From NCBI RefSeq assembly GCF_051014445.1, contig NW_027488368.1, positions 186,001-250,000 of the forward strand: a stretch of DNA of 64,000 nucleotides, given 5' to 3'. The position numbers and the translations under genes are program-made. The notes under the pieces were generated by a model. It saw only the letters and a program-made list of their open reading frames with translations. It did not search any database and was not told where the DNA came from. Source of the stretch: Colletes latitarsis (Eukaryota; Arthropoda; Insecta; Hymenoptera; Colletidae). The first letter of the stretch is position 1. Each line of letters starts with the position of its first letter. This document shows, one piece after another, positions 1 to 13,793 of the stretch.

Positions 1-176
1 ATTGATCGTGACCAGGTTTAGTCGACTGTCTCAGTGTGGTACCACATTACTACGTGATCCAAACCAGAAAAGGCGCAGGATCTGGCCAACAAGTACGAGA
101 AATATGCGCAAGTATGAGCCTGATGAGAGCAAATCCCAGACCTAACCTAGACCTAACACGCGTTATCCTCTAAAAT
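1..176 (+). repeat. Representative 176-bp monomer with internal landmarks
   Basis: Reference unit for the array. A 12-bp perfect palindrome TGTGGTACCACA lies at 35-46 and contains a KpnI site. TACGTGATCC follows at 51-60, and many other monomers have CACGTG here instead. An A-rich run follows the AAACCAG word. The end of the unit holds CCTAA at 141-145, CCTAG at 146-150 and CCTAA at 152-156, then CGTTATCC. The first monomer is cut by the window edge, so its phase is arbitrary. Confidence 0.9.
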
Positions 177-3100
177 CTTGACCGAGACCAGGTTTAGTCG
201 ACTGTTTCAGTGTGGTACCACATTACTACGTGATCCAAACCAGAAAAAGCCCTGAATCTGGCCATCAAGTATGAGAAATATGCGAAGGTATCAGCCTGAT
301 GAGAGCAAATCCCAGACCGAACCTAGACCTAACATGCGTTATCCTCTAAAATGTTGACCCAGACTAGGTTTAATGGGCTGTTTCAGTGTGGTACCACATT
401 ACCACGTGATCCAAACCAGAAAAAACCCTGGATCTGTTCAACAGGTATGTGAAGAATGCGAAAGTGTGAGCCTGATGAGGGCAAATCCCGGACCTAACAT
501 AGACCTAACATGCGTTATCCTCTAAAATATTGATCGAAACCAGGTTTAATGGTCTGTTTCAGCGTGGTACCACATTACCACGTGATCCAAACCAGAAAAG
601 GCGCAGAATCTGGCCAACAAGTGCGAGAAATATGCGAGAGTATGAGCCTGATGAGTGCAAATCCCAGACCTAACCAAGACCTATCATGTGTTATCCTCAA
701 AAATATTGATCGAAAGCAGGTTTAGTCGACTGTTTCAGTGTGGTACCACATTACTACGTGATCCAGAACCAGAAAAAGGCCAGGATCTGGCCATCAAGTA
801 TGAGAAATATGCGAAAGTATGAGCCTGATGAGAGCAAATCCCAGACCTAACATAGACCTAACATGCGTTATCCTATAAAATATTAATCGAAACCAGGTTT
901 AATGGCCTGTTTCAGCGTGGTACCGCATTACTACGTGATCGAAACCAAAAAAGGCCCAGAATCTGGCCATCAAGTATGAGAAATATGCGAAGGTATCAGC
1001 CTGATGAGAGCAAATCCCAGACCGAACCTAGACCTAACATGCGTTATCCTCTAAAATATCGATCGAAACCAGGTTTAATCGACTGTTTCAGTGTGGTACC
1101 ATATTACTGTGTGATCCAAACCAGTGAAAGCCCAGGATCTGGACAACAAGAATGAGAAATATGTGAAAGTATGAGCATGATGATAGCAAATCCCAGACCT
1201 AACCTAGACCTAGCATGTGTTATCCTCTAAAATATTGATAGAAACCAGGCATAATTGTCTGTTTCAGTGTGCTACCACATTACCACGTGATGCAAACCAG
1301 AAAAAACCCACGATCTGTTCACCAGGTATGTGAAGAACGCGAACGTCTGAGCCTGATGAGGGCAAATCCAAGGCCTAACCAAGACCTAAGTTGCGTTATC
1401 CTCTAAAATATTGATCGAAACCAGGTTTAATGGTCTGTTTCAGTGTGGTACCACATTGCAACGTGATCCGAACCAAAAACAGCCCAGAATCTGGCCATCA
1501 AGTATGAGAAATATGCGAAAGTATGAGCCTGATGAGTGCAAATCCCAGACCTAACCTAGACCTATCATGTGTTATCCTCAAAAATATTGATCGAAACCAG
1601 GTTTAATGGACTCTTTCCGTGTGATACCACATTACCACTTGATCCAAACCAGGAAAAGACCAGGATCGGGCCAACAACTATGCGGAAAATGTGAATGTAT
1701 GAGCCTGATGAGAGCAAATCCCAGACCTAACATAGACCTAACATGCGTTATCCCCTAAAATATTGATCGAAACCAGGTTTAATGGACAGTTTCAGTGAGG
1801 TACCACATTACTACGTGATCCAAGCCAAAAAAAGCCCAGAATCTGGCCAACAAGTATGAGAAATATGCGAAAGTATGAGCCTGATGAGTGCAAATCCCAG
1901 ACCTAGCCTAGACCTAACATGCGTTATCCTCTAAAATATTGACCGAGACCAGGTTTACTCGACTGTTTCAGCGTGGTACCACTTTACTACGTGATCCAAA
2001 ACAGAAAAAGCCCAGGATCTGGCCATCAAGTATGAGAAATATGCGAATGTATGAGCCTGATGAGTGCAAATCCCAGACCTAACCTAGACCTAACATGAGT
2101 TATCCTTTGAAATGTTGACCCAGACTAGGTTTAATGGACTGTTTCAGTGTGGTACCACATTACCACGTGATCCAAACCAGAAAAAACCCTGGATCTGTTC
2201 AACAGGTATGTGAAGAATGCGAAAGTGTGAGCCTGATGAGGGCAAATCCCGGACCTAACATAGACCTAACATGCGTTATCCTCTAAAATATTGATCGAAA
2301 CCAGGTTTAATGGTCTGTTTCAGCGTGGTACCACATTACCACGTGATCCAAACCAGAAAAGGCGCAGGATCTGGCCAACAAGTACGAGAAATATGCGAAT
2401 GTATGAGCCTGATGAGAGCAAATCCCAGACCTAACATAGACCTAACATGCGTTATCCTATAAAATATTAATCGAAACCAGGTTTAATGGCCTGTTTCAGC
2501 GTGGTACCGCATTACTACGTGATCGAAACCAAAAAAGGCCCAGAATCTGGCCATCAAGTATGAGAAATATGCGAAAGTATGAGCCTGATGAGAGCAAATC
2601 CCAGACCTAACATAGACCTAACATGCGTTATCCACTAAAATATTGATCGTGACCAGGTTTAGTCGACTGTTTCAGTGTGGTACCACATTACTACGTTAAA
2701 CCAGAAAAAGCCCAGGATCTGGCCAACAAGTATGCGGAAAATGTGAATGTATGAGCCTGATGAGAGCAAATCCCAGACCTAACATAGACCTAACATGCGT
2801 TATCCTCTAAAATATTGATCGAAACCAGGTTTAATCGGCTGTTTCAGTGTGGTACCACATTACTACGTGATCCAAGCCAAAAAAAGCCCAGAATCTGGCC
2901 AACAAGAATGAGAAATATGCGAAAGTATGAGCATGATGAGAGCAAATCCCAGACCTAACCTAGACCTAACATGCGTTATCCTCTAAAATATTGATCGAAA
3001 CCAGGTTTAATGGACAGTATCAGGGTGGTACCCCAATACTACGTGATCCAAACCAAAAAAAGCCCAGAATCTGGCCAACAAGTATGAGAAATATGCGAAG

Positions 3101-5807
3101 GTGTGAGCCTGATGAGTGCAAATCCCAGACCTAGCCCAGACCTAACATGCGATATCCTCTAAAATATTGACCGAGACCAGGTTTAGTCGACTGTTTCAGT
3201 GTGCTACCACATTACTACGTGATCCAAACCAGAGATAACGCTGGATCTGTTCAACAGGTACGTGAAGAATGCGAAAGTGTGAGCCTGATGTGGGCAAATC
3301 CCGGACCAAACATAGACCTAACATGCGTTATCCACTAAAATATTGATCGTGACCAGGTTTAGTCGACTGTTTCAGTGTGGTACCACATTACTACGTGATC
3401 CAAACCAAAAAAGCCCAGAATCTCCCCATCAAGTATGAGAAATATGCGAAAGTATGAGCCTGATGAGGGCAAATCCCAGACCTAACCTAGACCGAACATG
3501 AGTTATCCTTTGAAATGTTGACCCAGACTAGGTTTAATTTACTGTTTCCATGTGGTACCACATTTCCACGTGTTCCAAACCAGAAAAAGCCCTGAATCTG
3601 GCCATCAAGTATGAGAAATATGCGAAAGTATGAGCCTGATGAGGGCAAATCCCAGACCTAACCTAGACCTAACATGTGTTATCCTCTAAAATATTGATCG
3701 AGACCAGGTTTAATTTGACTGTTTCAGTGTGGTACCACATAACTACGTGATCCAAACCAGTGAAAGCCCAGGATCTGGCCAACAAGAATGAGAAATATGC
3801 GAAAGTATGAGCCTGATGAGAGCAAATCCCAGACCTAACCTAGACCTAACATGCGTTATCCTCTAAAATCTTGACCGAGACCAGGTTTAGTCGACTGTTT
3901 CAGTGTGGTACCACATTACTACGTGATCCAAACCAGAAAAAGCCCTGAATCTGGCCAACAAGAACGAGAAATATGCGAAAGTATGAGCCAGATGAGTGCA
4001 AATCCCAGACCTAACCTAGACCTAACATGCGTTATCCTTAAAAATATCGACCGAAACCAGGTTTAATCGACTGCTTCAGTGTGGTACCACATTACTGTGT
4101 GATCCAAACCAGTGAAAGCCCAGGATCTGGACAACAAGAATGAGAAATATGCGAAAGTATGAGCATGATGATAGCAAATCCCAGACCTAACCTAGACGTA
4201 ACATGTGTTATCCTCTAAAATATTGATCGAGACCAGGTTTAATTCGACTGTTTCAGTGTGGTACCACATAACTACGTGATCCAAACCAGTGAAAGCCCAG
4301 GAACTGGCCAACAAGAATGAGAAATATGCGAAGGTATGAGCCTGATGAGTGCAAATCCCAGACCTAACCTAGACCTAACATGCGTTATCCTTAAAAATAT
4401 CGATCGAAACCAGGTTTAATCGACTGCTTCAGTGTGGTACCACATTACTGTGTGATCCAAACCAGTGAAAGCCCAGGATCTGGACAACAAGAATGAGAAA
4501 TATGCGAAAGTATGAGCATGATGATAGCAAATCCCAGACCTAACCTAGACGTAACATGCGTTATCCTCTAAAATATTGACCGAGACCAGGTTTAGTCGAC
4601 TGATTCAGTGTGGTACCACATTACTACGTGATCCAAACCAGAAGAAGCCCAGGATCTGGCCAACAAGAATGAGAAATATGCGAAAGTATGAGCATGATGA
4701 GAGCAAATCCCAGACCTATCCTAGACCTAACATGCGTTATCCTCTAAAATATTGATCGAAACCAGGTTTAATGGACAGTATCAGTGTGGTACCCCATTAC
4801 TACGTGATCCAAACCAAAAAAAGCCCAGGATCTGGCCATCAAGTATGAGAAGTATGCGAAAGTATGAGCCTGATGAGTGCAAATCCCAGACCTAACCTAG
4901 ACCTAACATGTGTTATCCTCTAAAATATTGATCGAAACCAGGTTTAATGGACAGTATCAGTGTGGTACCCCATTACTACGTGATCCAAACCAAAAAAAGC
5001 CCAGGATCTGGCCAACAAGAATGAGAAATATGCAAAAGTATGAGCATGATGAGAGCAAATCCCAGACCTAACCTAGACCTAACATGCGTTATCCTCTAAA
5101 ATATTGATCGTGACCAGGTTTAGTCGACAGTTTCAGTGTGGTACCACATTAATACGTGATCCAAACCAGAACAGGCGCAGGATCTGGCCAACAAGTACGA
5201 GAAATATGCGAAAGTATGAGCCTGATCAGAGCAAATCCCAGACCTAACCTAGACCTAACATGCGTTATCCTCTTAAATATTGACCGAGAACAGGTTTAGA
5301 CGACTGTTTCAATGTGGTACCACATAACTACGTGATCCAAACCAGTGAAAGCCCAGGATCTGGCTAACAAGAATGAGAAATATGCGAAAGTATGAGCCTG
5401 ATGAGAGCAAATCCCAGACCTAGCCCAGACCTAACATGCGATATCCTCTAAAATATTGACCGAGACCAGGTTTAGTCGACTGTTTCAGTGTGGTACCACA
5501 TTACTACGTGATCCAAACCAGAAATAACCCTGGATCTGTTCAACAGGTACGTGAAGAATTCGAAAGTGTGAGCCTGATGTGGGCAAATCCCGGACCAAAC
5601 ATAGACCTAACATGCGTTATCCACTAAAATATTGATCGTGACCAGGTTTAGTCGACTGTTTCAGTGTGATACCACACTACTACGTGATCCAAACCAAAAA
5701 AAGCCCAGAATCTGGCCAACAAGTACGAGAAATATGCGAAAGTATGAGCCTGATGTGAGCAAATGCCAGACCTAACCTAGACCTAGCATGTGTTATCCTC
5801 TAAAATA

Positions 5808-6335
5808 TTGACCGAGAACAGGTTTAGACGACTGTTTCAATGTGGTACCACATAACTACGTGATCCAAACCAGTGAAAGCCCAGGATCTGGCTAACAAGA
5901 ATGAGAAATATGCGAAAGTATGAGCCTGATGAGAGCAAATCCCAGACCTAACCTAGACCTAACATGCGTTATCCTCTTAAATATTGACCGAGAACAGGTT
6001 TAGACGACTGTTTCAATGTGGTACCACATAACTACGTGATCCAAACCAGTGAAATCCCAGGATCTGGCTAACAAGAATGAGAAATATGCGAAAGTATGAG
6101 CCTGATGAGAGCAAATCCCAGACCTAACCTAGACCTAACATGCGTTATCCTCTTAAATATTGACCGAGAACAGGTTTAGACGACTGTTTCAATGTGGTAC
6201 CACATAACTACGTGATCCAAACCAGTGAAAGCCCAGGATCTGGCTAACAAGAATGAGAAATATGCGAAAGTATGAGCCTGATGAGAGCAAATCCCAGACC
6301 TAACCTAGACCTAACATGTGTTATCCTCTAAAATA
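5808..6335. repeat. Three consecutive near-identical monomers
   Basis: Units starting at 5808, 5984 and 6160 share the same rare changes: GAGAACAGG, TTTAGACGACTG, TTTCAATGTGG and CATAACTACG. They are exactly 176 bp apart and differ by only a few bases. A related unit lies near 5277. This marks a recent local amplification of one monomer, whereas adjacent monomers elsewhere usually differ at many sites. Confidence 0.85.
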
Positions 6336-9300
6336 TTGATCGAAACCAGGTTTAATGGCCTGTTTCAGCGTGGTACCGCATTACTACGTGATCGAAACCA
6401 AAAAAGGCCCAGAATCTGGCCATCAAGTATGAGAAATATGCGAAAGTATCAGCCTGATGAGAGCAAATCCCAGACCGAACCTAGACCTAACATGCGTTAT
6501 CCTCTAAAATATTGATCGTGACCAGGTTTAGTCGACAGTTTCAGTGTGATACCACATTAATACGTGATCCAAACCAGAAAAGGCACAGGATCTGGCCAAC
6601 AAGTACGAGAAATATGCGAAAGTATGAGCCTGATGAGAGCAAATCCCAGACCTAACCTAGACCTAACATGCGTTATCGCCTAAAATATTGACCGAGACCA
6701 GGTTTAGTCGACTGTTTCAGTGTGGTACCACACTACTACGTGATCCAAACCAAAAAAAGCCCAGAATCTGGCCAACAAGTACGAGAAATATGCGAAAGTA
6801 TGAGCCTGATGTGAGCAAATGCCAGACCTAACCTAGACCTAGCATGTGTTATCCTCTAAAATATTGATAGAAACCAGGCATAATTGTCTGTTTCAGTGTG
6901 CTACCACATTACCACGTGATGCAAACCAGAAAAAACCCACGATCTGTTCACCAGGTATGTGAAGAACACGAACGTCTGAGCCTGATGAGGGCAAATCTAA
7001 GGCCTAACCAAGACCTAAGTTGCGTTATATTCTAAAATATTGATCGAAACCAAGTTTAATGGACTGTTTCAGTGTGGTACCACTTTACTATGAGATCCAA
7101 AACAGAAAAAGCCCAGGATCTGGCCGTCAAGTATGAGAAATATGCGAATGTATGAGCCTGATGAGAGCAAATCCCAGACCTAACCTTGACCTAACATGAG
7201 TTATCCTTTGAAATGTTGACCCAGACTAGGTTTAATGGACTGTTTCAGTGTGGTACCACATTACCACGTGATCCAAACCAGAAAAAACCATGGATATGTT
7301 CAACAGGTATGTGAAGAATGCGAACGCGTGAGCCAGATGAGGGCAAATCTCGGACCTAACATAGGCCTCACATGCTTTATCCTCTAAAATATTGATCGAA
7401 ACCAGGTTTAATGGCCTGTTTCAGCGTGGTACCGCATTACTACGTGATCGAAACCAAAAAAGGCCCAGAATCTGGCCATCAAGTATGAGAAATATGCGAA
7501 AGTATCAGCCTGATGAGAGCAAATCCCAGACCGAACCTAGACCTATCATGTGTTATCCTCAAAAATATTGATCGAAAGCAGGTTTAGTCGTGCTGTTTCA
7601 GTATGGTACCACATTACTACGTGATCCAAACCAGAAAAAGCCCAGAAACTGGCCATCAAGTATGAGAACTATGCGAAAGTATGAGCCTGATGAGAGCAAA
7701 TCCCAGACCTAACCTAGACCTAACATGCGTTATCCTCTAAAATATTGATCGTGACCAAGTTTAGTCGACTGTTTCAGTGTGGCACCACATTACTATGTGA
7801 CCCAAACCAGAAAAAACCCAGGATCTGGCCAACAAGTATGTGAGGAATGCGAAAGTATGAGGCAGAAGATTGCAAATCCCAGACCTAACCCAGACCTAGC
7901 ATGCGTTATCCTCCAAAATATTGACCGAAACCAGGTTTAATGGCCTGTTTCAGCGTGGTACCGCATTACTACGTGATCGAAACCAAAAAAGGCCCAGAAT
8001 CTGGCCATCAAGTATGAGAAATATGCGAAAGCGTGAGCCAGATGAGGGCAAATCTCGGACCTAACATAGGCCTCACATGCTTTATCCTCTAAAATATTGA
8101 TCGAAACCAGGTTTAATGGCCTGTTTCAGCGTGGTACCGCATTACTACGTGATCGAAACCAAAAAAGGCCCAGAATCTGGCCATCAAGTATGAGAAGTAT
8201 GCGAAAGTATGAGTCTGGTGAGAGCAAATCCCAGACCTAACATAGACCTAACATGCGTTATCCGCTAAAATATTGATCGAAACCAGGTTTGATGGACTGT
8301 TTCAGTGTCGTACCACATTACTACACGATTCAAACCAGAAAAAGCTCAGGATCTGGTCAACGAGCATGCGAAAAATGCGAAAATATGAGCCTGATGAGGG
8401 CAAATCCTAGATCTAACCCAGATCTAACATGCGTTATCCTCTAAAATATTCATCGAGACCAGATTGAATTGACTGTTTCAGTGTGGTACTACATTACTAC
8501 GTGATCCAAACCAGAAAAAGCCCAGAAACTGGCCATCAAGTATGAGAACTATGCGAAAGTATGAGCCTGATGAGAGCAAATCCCAGACCTAACATAGACC
8601 TACCATGCGTTATCCTCTAAAATATTGATCGAAACCAGGCGTATGGACTGCTTCAGTGCGGTACCACAATACTACGTGATCCAAATCAAAAAAAGCCCAG
8701 AATCTGGCCATCAAGTATGAGAAATATGCGAAAGCGTGAGCCTGAAGAGGGCAAATCCAAGGCCTAACCGAGACCTAACATGCGTTATCCTCTGAAACAT
8801 TGATTGAAACCAGGTTTAATGGACTGTTTCAGTGTGGTACCGCATTACCACGTGATCCAAACCAGAAAAAACCCGGGATCTGTTCAACAAGTATGTGAAG
8901 AATGCGAAAGTATGAGTCTGATGAGGGCAAATCCATCCCTAACCTAGACCTAAAATGCGTTATCCTCTAAAGCATTTATCGAAATCAGGTTAAATGGACT
9001 GTTTCAGTGTGGTACCGCATTAGTACGTGATAGATACCAGAAAAAGAACAGAATCTGGCCATCAAGTATCAGAAATATGCGAAAGTATGTGCCTGATGAG
9101 AGCAAATCCCAGACCTAACCTAGACCTAACATGCGTTATCCTCTAAAATATTGATCGTGACCAAGTTTAGTCGACTGTTTCAGTGTGGCACCACATTACT
9201 ATGTGACCCAAACCAGAAAAAACCCAGGATCTGGCCAACAAGTATGTGAGGAATGCGAAAGTATGAGGCAGAAGATTGCAAATCCCAGACCTAACCCAGA

Positions 9301-12300
9301 CCTAGCATGCGTTATCCTCCAAAATATTGACCGAAACCAGGTTTAATGGACTGTTTCAGTGTGGTACCACATTACTACGTGATCCAAACCAGAAAAAGCC
9401 CAGAATCTGGCCATCAAGTATGAGAAATATGCGAAAGTATGAGCCTGATTACAGCAAATCCCAGAGCTAACATAGACCTACCATGCGTTTTCCTCTAAAA
9501 TATTGATCGAAACCAGGTTTAATGGTCTGTCTCAGTGTGGTAACACATTACCACGAGATTCAAACCAGAAAAAACCCAGGATCTGGCCAACATGTATGTG
9601 AATAATGCGATAGTATGAGACAGAATATGGCAAATCCCAGACCTAACACAGACCTAGCATGCGTTATCCTCCAAAATATTGATGGAGACCAGGCTTAATC
9701 GACTGTTTCAATGTGGACCCACATTACTACGTGATCGAAACCAGAAAAAGATCAGAATCTGGCCATCATGTATCAGAAATATGCGAAAGTATGAGCCTGT
9801 TCAGTGGAAATCCTAGACATACCTAGACATAACATGTGTTATCCTGTAAAATATTGATCGAAACCAGGTTTAATTGACAGTTTCAGTGTGGTACCGCACT
9901 ACTACGTGATCGAAACCAAAAAAGCCCAGAATCTGGCCATCAAGTATGAGAAATATGCGAAAGTATGAGCCTGATGAGAGCAAATCCCAGACCTAACCTA
10001 GACCTAAAATGCGTTATCCTCTAAAGCATTTATCGAAATCAGGTTTAATGGACTGTTTCAGTGTGGTACCGCATTACTACGTGATAGATACCAGAAAAAG
10101 AACAGAATCTGGCCATCAAGTATCAGAAATATGCGAAAGTATGTGCCTGATGAGAGCAAATCCCAGACCTAACCTAGAACTAACATGCGTTATCCTCTAA
10201 AATATTGATCGTGACCAAGTGTAGTCGACTGTTTCAGTGTGGTACCACATTACTATGTGACCCAAACCAGAAAAGACCCAGGATCTGGCCAACAAGTATG
10301 TGAGGAATGCGAAAGTATGAGCCTGATGAGAGCAAATTCCAGACCTAACATAGACCTAACATGCGTTATCCTCTAATATATTGATCGAAACCAGCTTTTA
10401 TGGACTGTTTCAGTGCGGTACCACAATACTACGTGATCCAAACCAAAAAAAGCCCAGAATGTGGCCATCAAGTATGAGAAATATGGGAAAGCGTGAGCCT
10501 GAAGAGGGCAAATCCAAGCACTAACCTAGACCTAAAATGCGTTATCCTCTAAAGCATTGATCGAAATCAGGTTTAATGGACTGTTTCAGTGTGGTACCGC
10601 ATTACTACGTGATAGATACCTGAAAAAGACCAGAATCTGGCCATCAAGTATCAGAAATATGCGAAAGTATGTGCTTGATAAGAGCAAATCCCAGACCTGA
10701 CCTAGACCTAACATGCGTTATCCTCTGAAATATTGATCGTGACCAAGTTTAGTCGACTGTTTCAGTGTGGTACCACATTACTATGTGACCCAAACCAGAA
10801 AAAACCCAGGATCTGGCCAACAAGTATGTGAGGAATGCGAAAGTATGAGCCTGATGAGAGCAAATTCCAGACCTAACATAGACCTAACATGCGTTATCCT
10901 CTAATATATTGATCGAAACCAGCTTTAATGGACTGTTTCAGTGCGGTACCACAATACTACGTGATCCAAACCAAAAAAAGCCCAGAATATGGCCATCAAG
11001 TATGAGAAATATGGGAAAGCGTGAGCCTGAAGAGGGCAAATCCAAGAACTAACCTAGACCTAAAATGCGTTATCCTCTAAAGCATTGATCGAAATCAGGT
11101 TTAATGGACTGTTTCAGTGTGGTACCGCATTACTACGTGATAGATACCTGAAAAAGACCAGAATCTGGCCATCAAGTATCAGAAACATGCGAAAGTATGT
11201 GCCTGATGAGAGCAAATCCCAGACCTAACATAAACCTACCATGCGTTATCCTCTAAAATATTCATCGAAACCAGGTTTAATGGAATGTTTCAGTGTGGTA
11301 CCACATTACTACGTGATCCAAACCAAAAAAAGCCCAGAATCTGGCCATCAAGTATGAGGAATATGCGAAAGTATGAGCCTGATGAGTGCAAATTCCAGAC
11401 CTAACATAGACCTAACATGCGTTATCCTCTAAAATATTGATCGAAACCAGGTTTAATGGTCTGTTTCAGTGTGGTAACACATTACCACGAGATCCAAACC
11501 AGAAAAAACCCAGGATCTGGCCAACATGTATGTGAATAATGCGAAAGTATGAGACAGAAGATGGCAAATCTCAGACCTAACACAGACCTAGCATGCGTTA
11601 TCCTCCAAAATATTGATCGAGACCAGGTATAATCGACTGTTTCTATGTGGTCCCACATTACTACGTGATCCCAACCAGTAAAAGCCCAGGGTCTGGCCAA
11701 CAAGTATGAGAAATATGCGAAAGTATTAGCCTCATGAGGGCAAATCACAGACCTAACCTAGACCTAACATGCGTTATCCTTTGAAATGTTGACCCAGACT
11801 CGGTTTAGTTGAGTGTTTCAGTGTGGTACCACATTACCACGTGATCCAAACCAGAAAAAGCCCAGTATCTGGCCATCAAGTATGAGAAATATGCGAAAGT
11901 ATGAGCCTGATGAGAGCAAATCCCAGACCTAACATAGACCTACCATGCGTTATCCTCTAAAATATTCATCGAAACCAGGTTTAATGGAATGTTTCAGTGT
12001 GGTACCACATTACTACGTGATCCAAACCAAAAAAAGCCCAGAATCTGGCCATCAAGTATGAGGAATATGCGAAAGTATGAGCCTGATGAGAGCAAATCCC
12101 AGAACTAACATAGACCTACCATGCGTTATCCTCTAAAATATTGATCGAAACCAGGTTTAATGGAATGTTTCAGTGTGGTACCACATTACTACGTGATCCA
12201 AACCAAAAAAAGCCCAGAATCTGGCCATCAAGTATGAGAAATATGCGAAAGTATGAGTCTGGTGAGAGCAAATCCCAGACCTAACATAGACCTAACATGC

Positions 12301-13793
12301 GTTATCCGCTAAAATATTGATCGAAACCAGGTTTGATGGACTGTTTCAGTGTCGTACCACATTACTACACGAACCAAACCGGAAAGAACCCAGGATCTCT
12401 TCCACAAGTATGTGAAGAATGCGAAAGTATGAGTCTGATGAGGGCAAATCCATCCCTAACCTAGACCTAAAATGCGTTATCCTCTAAAGCATTTATCGAA
12501 ATCAGGTTTAATTGACTGTTTCAGTGTGGTACCACATTACTACGTGATTCAAACCAAAAAAAGCCCAGAATCTGGCCATCAAGTATGAGAAATATGCGAA
12601 AGTATGAGTCTGGTGGGAGCAAATCCCAGACCTAACATAGACCTAACATGCGTTATCCGCTAAAATATTGATCGAAACCAGGATTGATGGACTGTTTCAG
12701 TGTCGTACCACATTACTACACGATTCAAACCAGAAAAAGCCCAGGATCTGGTCAACGAGCATGCGAAAAATGCGAAAATATGAGCCTGGTGAGGGCAAAT
12801 CCTAGACCTAACCCAGATCTAACATGCGTTATCCTCTAAAATATTCATCGAGACCAGGTTGAATTGACTGTTTCAGTGTGGTACTACATTACTACGTGTT
12901 CCAAACCAGAAAAAGCCCAGAAACTGGCCATCAAGTATGAGAAATATGCGAACGTGTGAGCTTGATGAGAGCAAATTCCAGACCTAACATAGACCTACCA
13001 TGCGTTATCCTCTAAAATATTGATCGAAACCAGCTTTAATGGACTGTTTGAGTGCGGTACCACAATACTACGTGATCCAAATCAAAAAAAGCACAGAATC
13101 TGGCCATCAAGTATGAGAAATATGCGAAAGCGTGAGCCTGAAGAGGGCAAATCCAAGGCCTAATCGAGACCTAACATGCGTTATCCTCTGAAACATTGAT
13201 CGAAACCAGGTTTAATGGACTGTTTCAGTGTGGTACCGCATTACTACGTGATCGAAACCAAAAAAGGCCCAGAATCTGGCCATCAAGTATGAGAAATATG
13301 CGAAAGCGTGAGCCTGAAGAGGGCAAATCCAAGGCCTAATCGAGACCTAACATGCGTTATCCTCTAAAATATTGATCGAAACCAGGTTTAATGGACTGTT
13401 TCAGTGTGGTACCGCATTACCACGTGATCCAGACCAGAAAAAACCCGGGATCTGTTCAACGAGTATGTGAAGAATGCGAAAGTATGAGACAGAAGATGGC
13501 AAATCCCAGACCTAACCCAGACCTAGCATGCGTTATCCTCCAAAATATTGATGGAGACCAGGTTTAATCGACTGTTTCAATGTGGTCCCACATTACTACG
13601 TGATCCCAGCCAGTAAAAGCACAGGGTCTGGCCAACAAGTATGGGAAATATGCGAAAGTATTAGCCTCATGAGGGCAAATTCCAAACCTAACATAGACCT
13701 AACATGCGTTATCCTCTAAAATATTGACCGAAACCAGGTTTAATGGACTGTTTCAGTGTGGTACCACATTACTACGTGATCCAAACCAGAAAA

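Noticed and set aside
1..60. CENP-B box in the monomer
   Set aside because: On the minus strand TTCGATCAATATT matches the TTCGNNNNA half but lacks the CGGG half, so the motif is not met.
1..176. CRISPR array
   Set aside because: The repeats are contiguous 176-bp units with no short repeat and unique spacer pattern, and the host is eukaryotic.
6318..6515. Short ORFs of about 60-90 codons in the satellite (also near 10009, 11482, 24451, 26365, 33819, 42860, 54968, 57078)
   Set aside because: They appear only where a 176-bp monomer by chance lacks stops. The frame changes at every monomer because 176 is not a multiple of 3, and they recur only because the blocks are duplicated. No start context or domain supports them.
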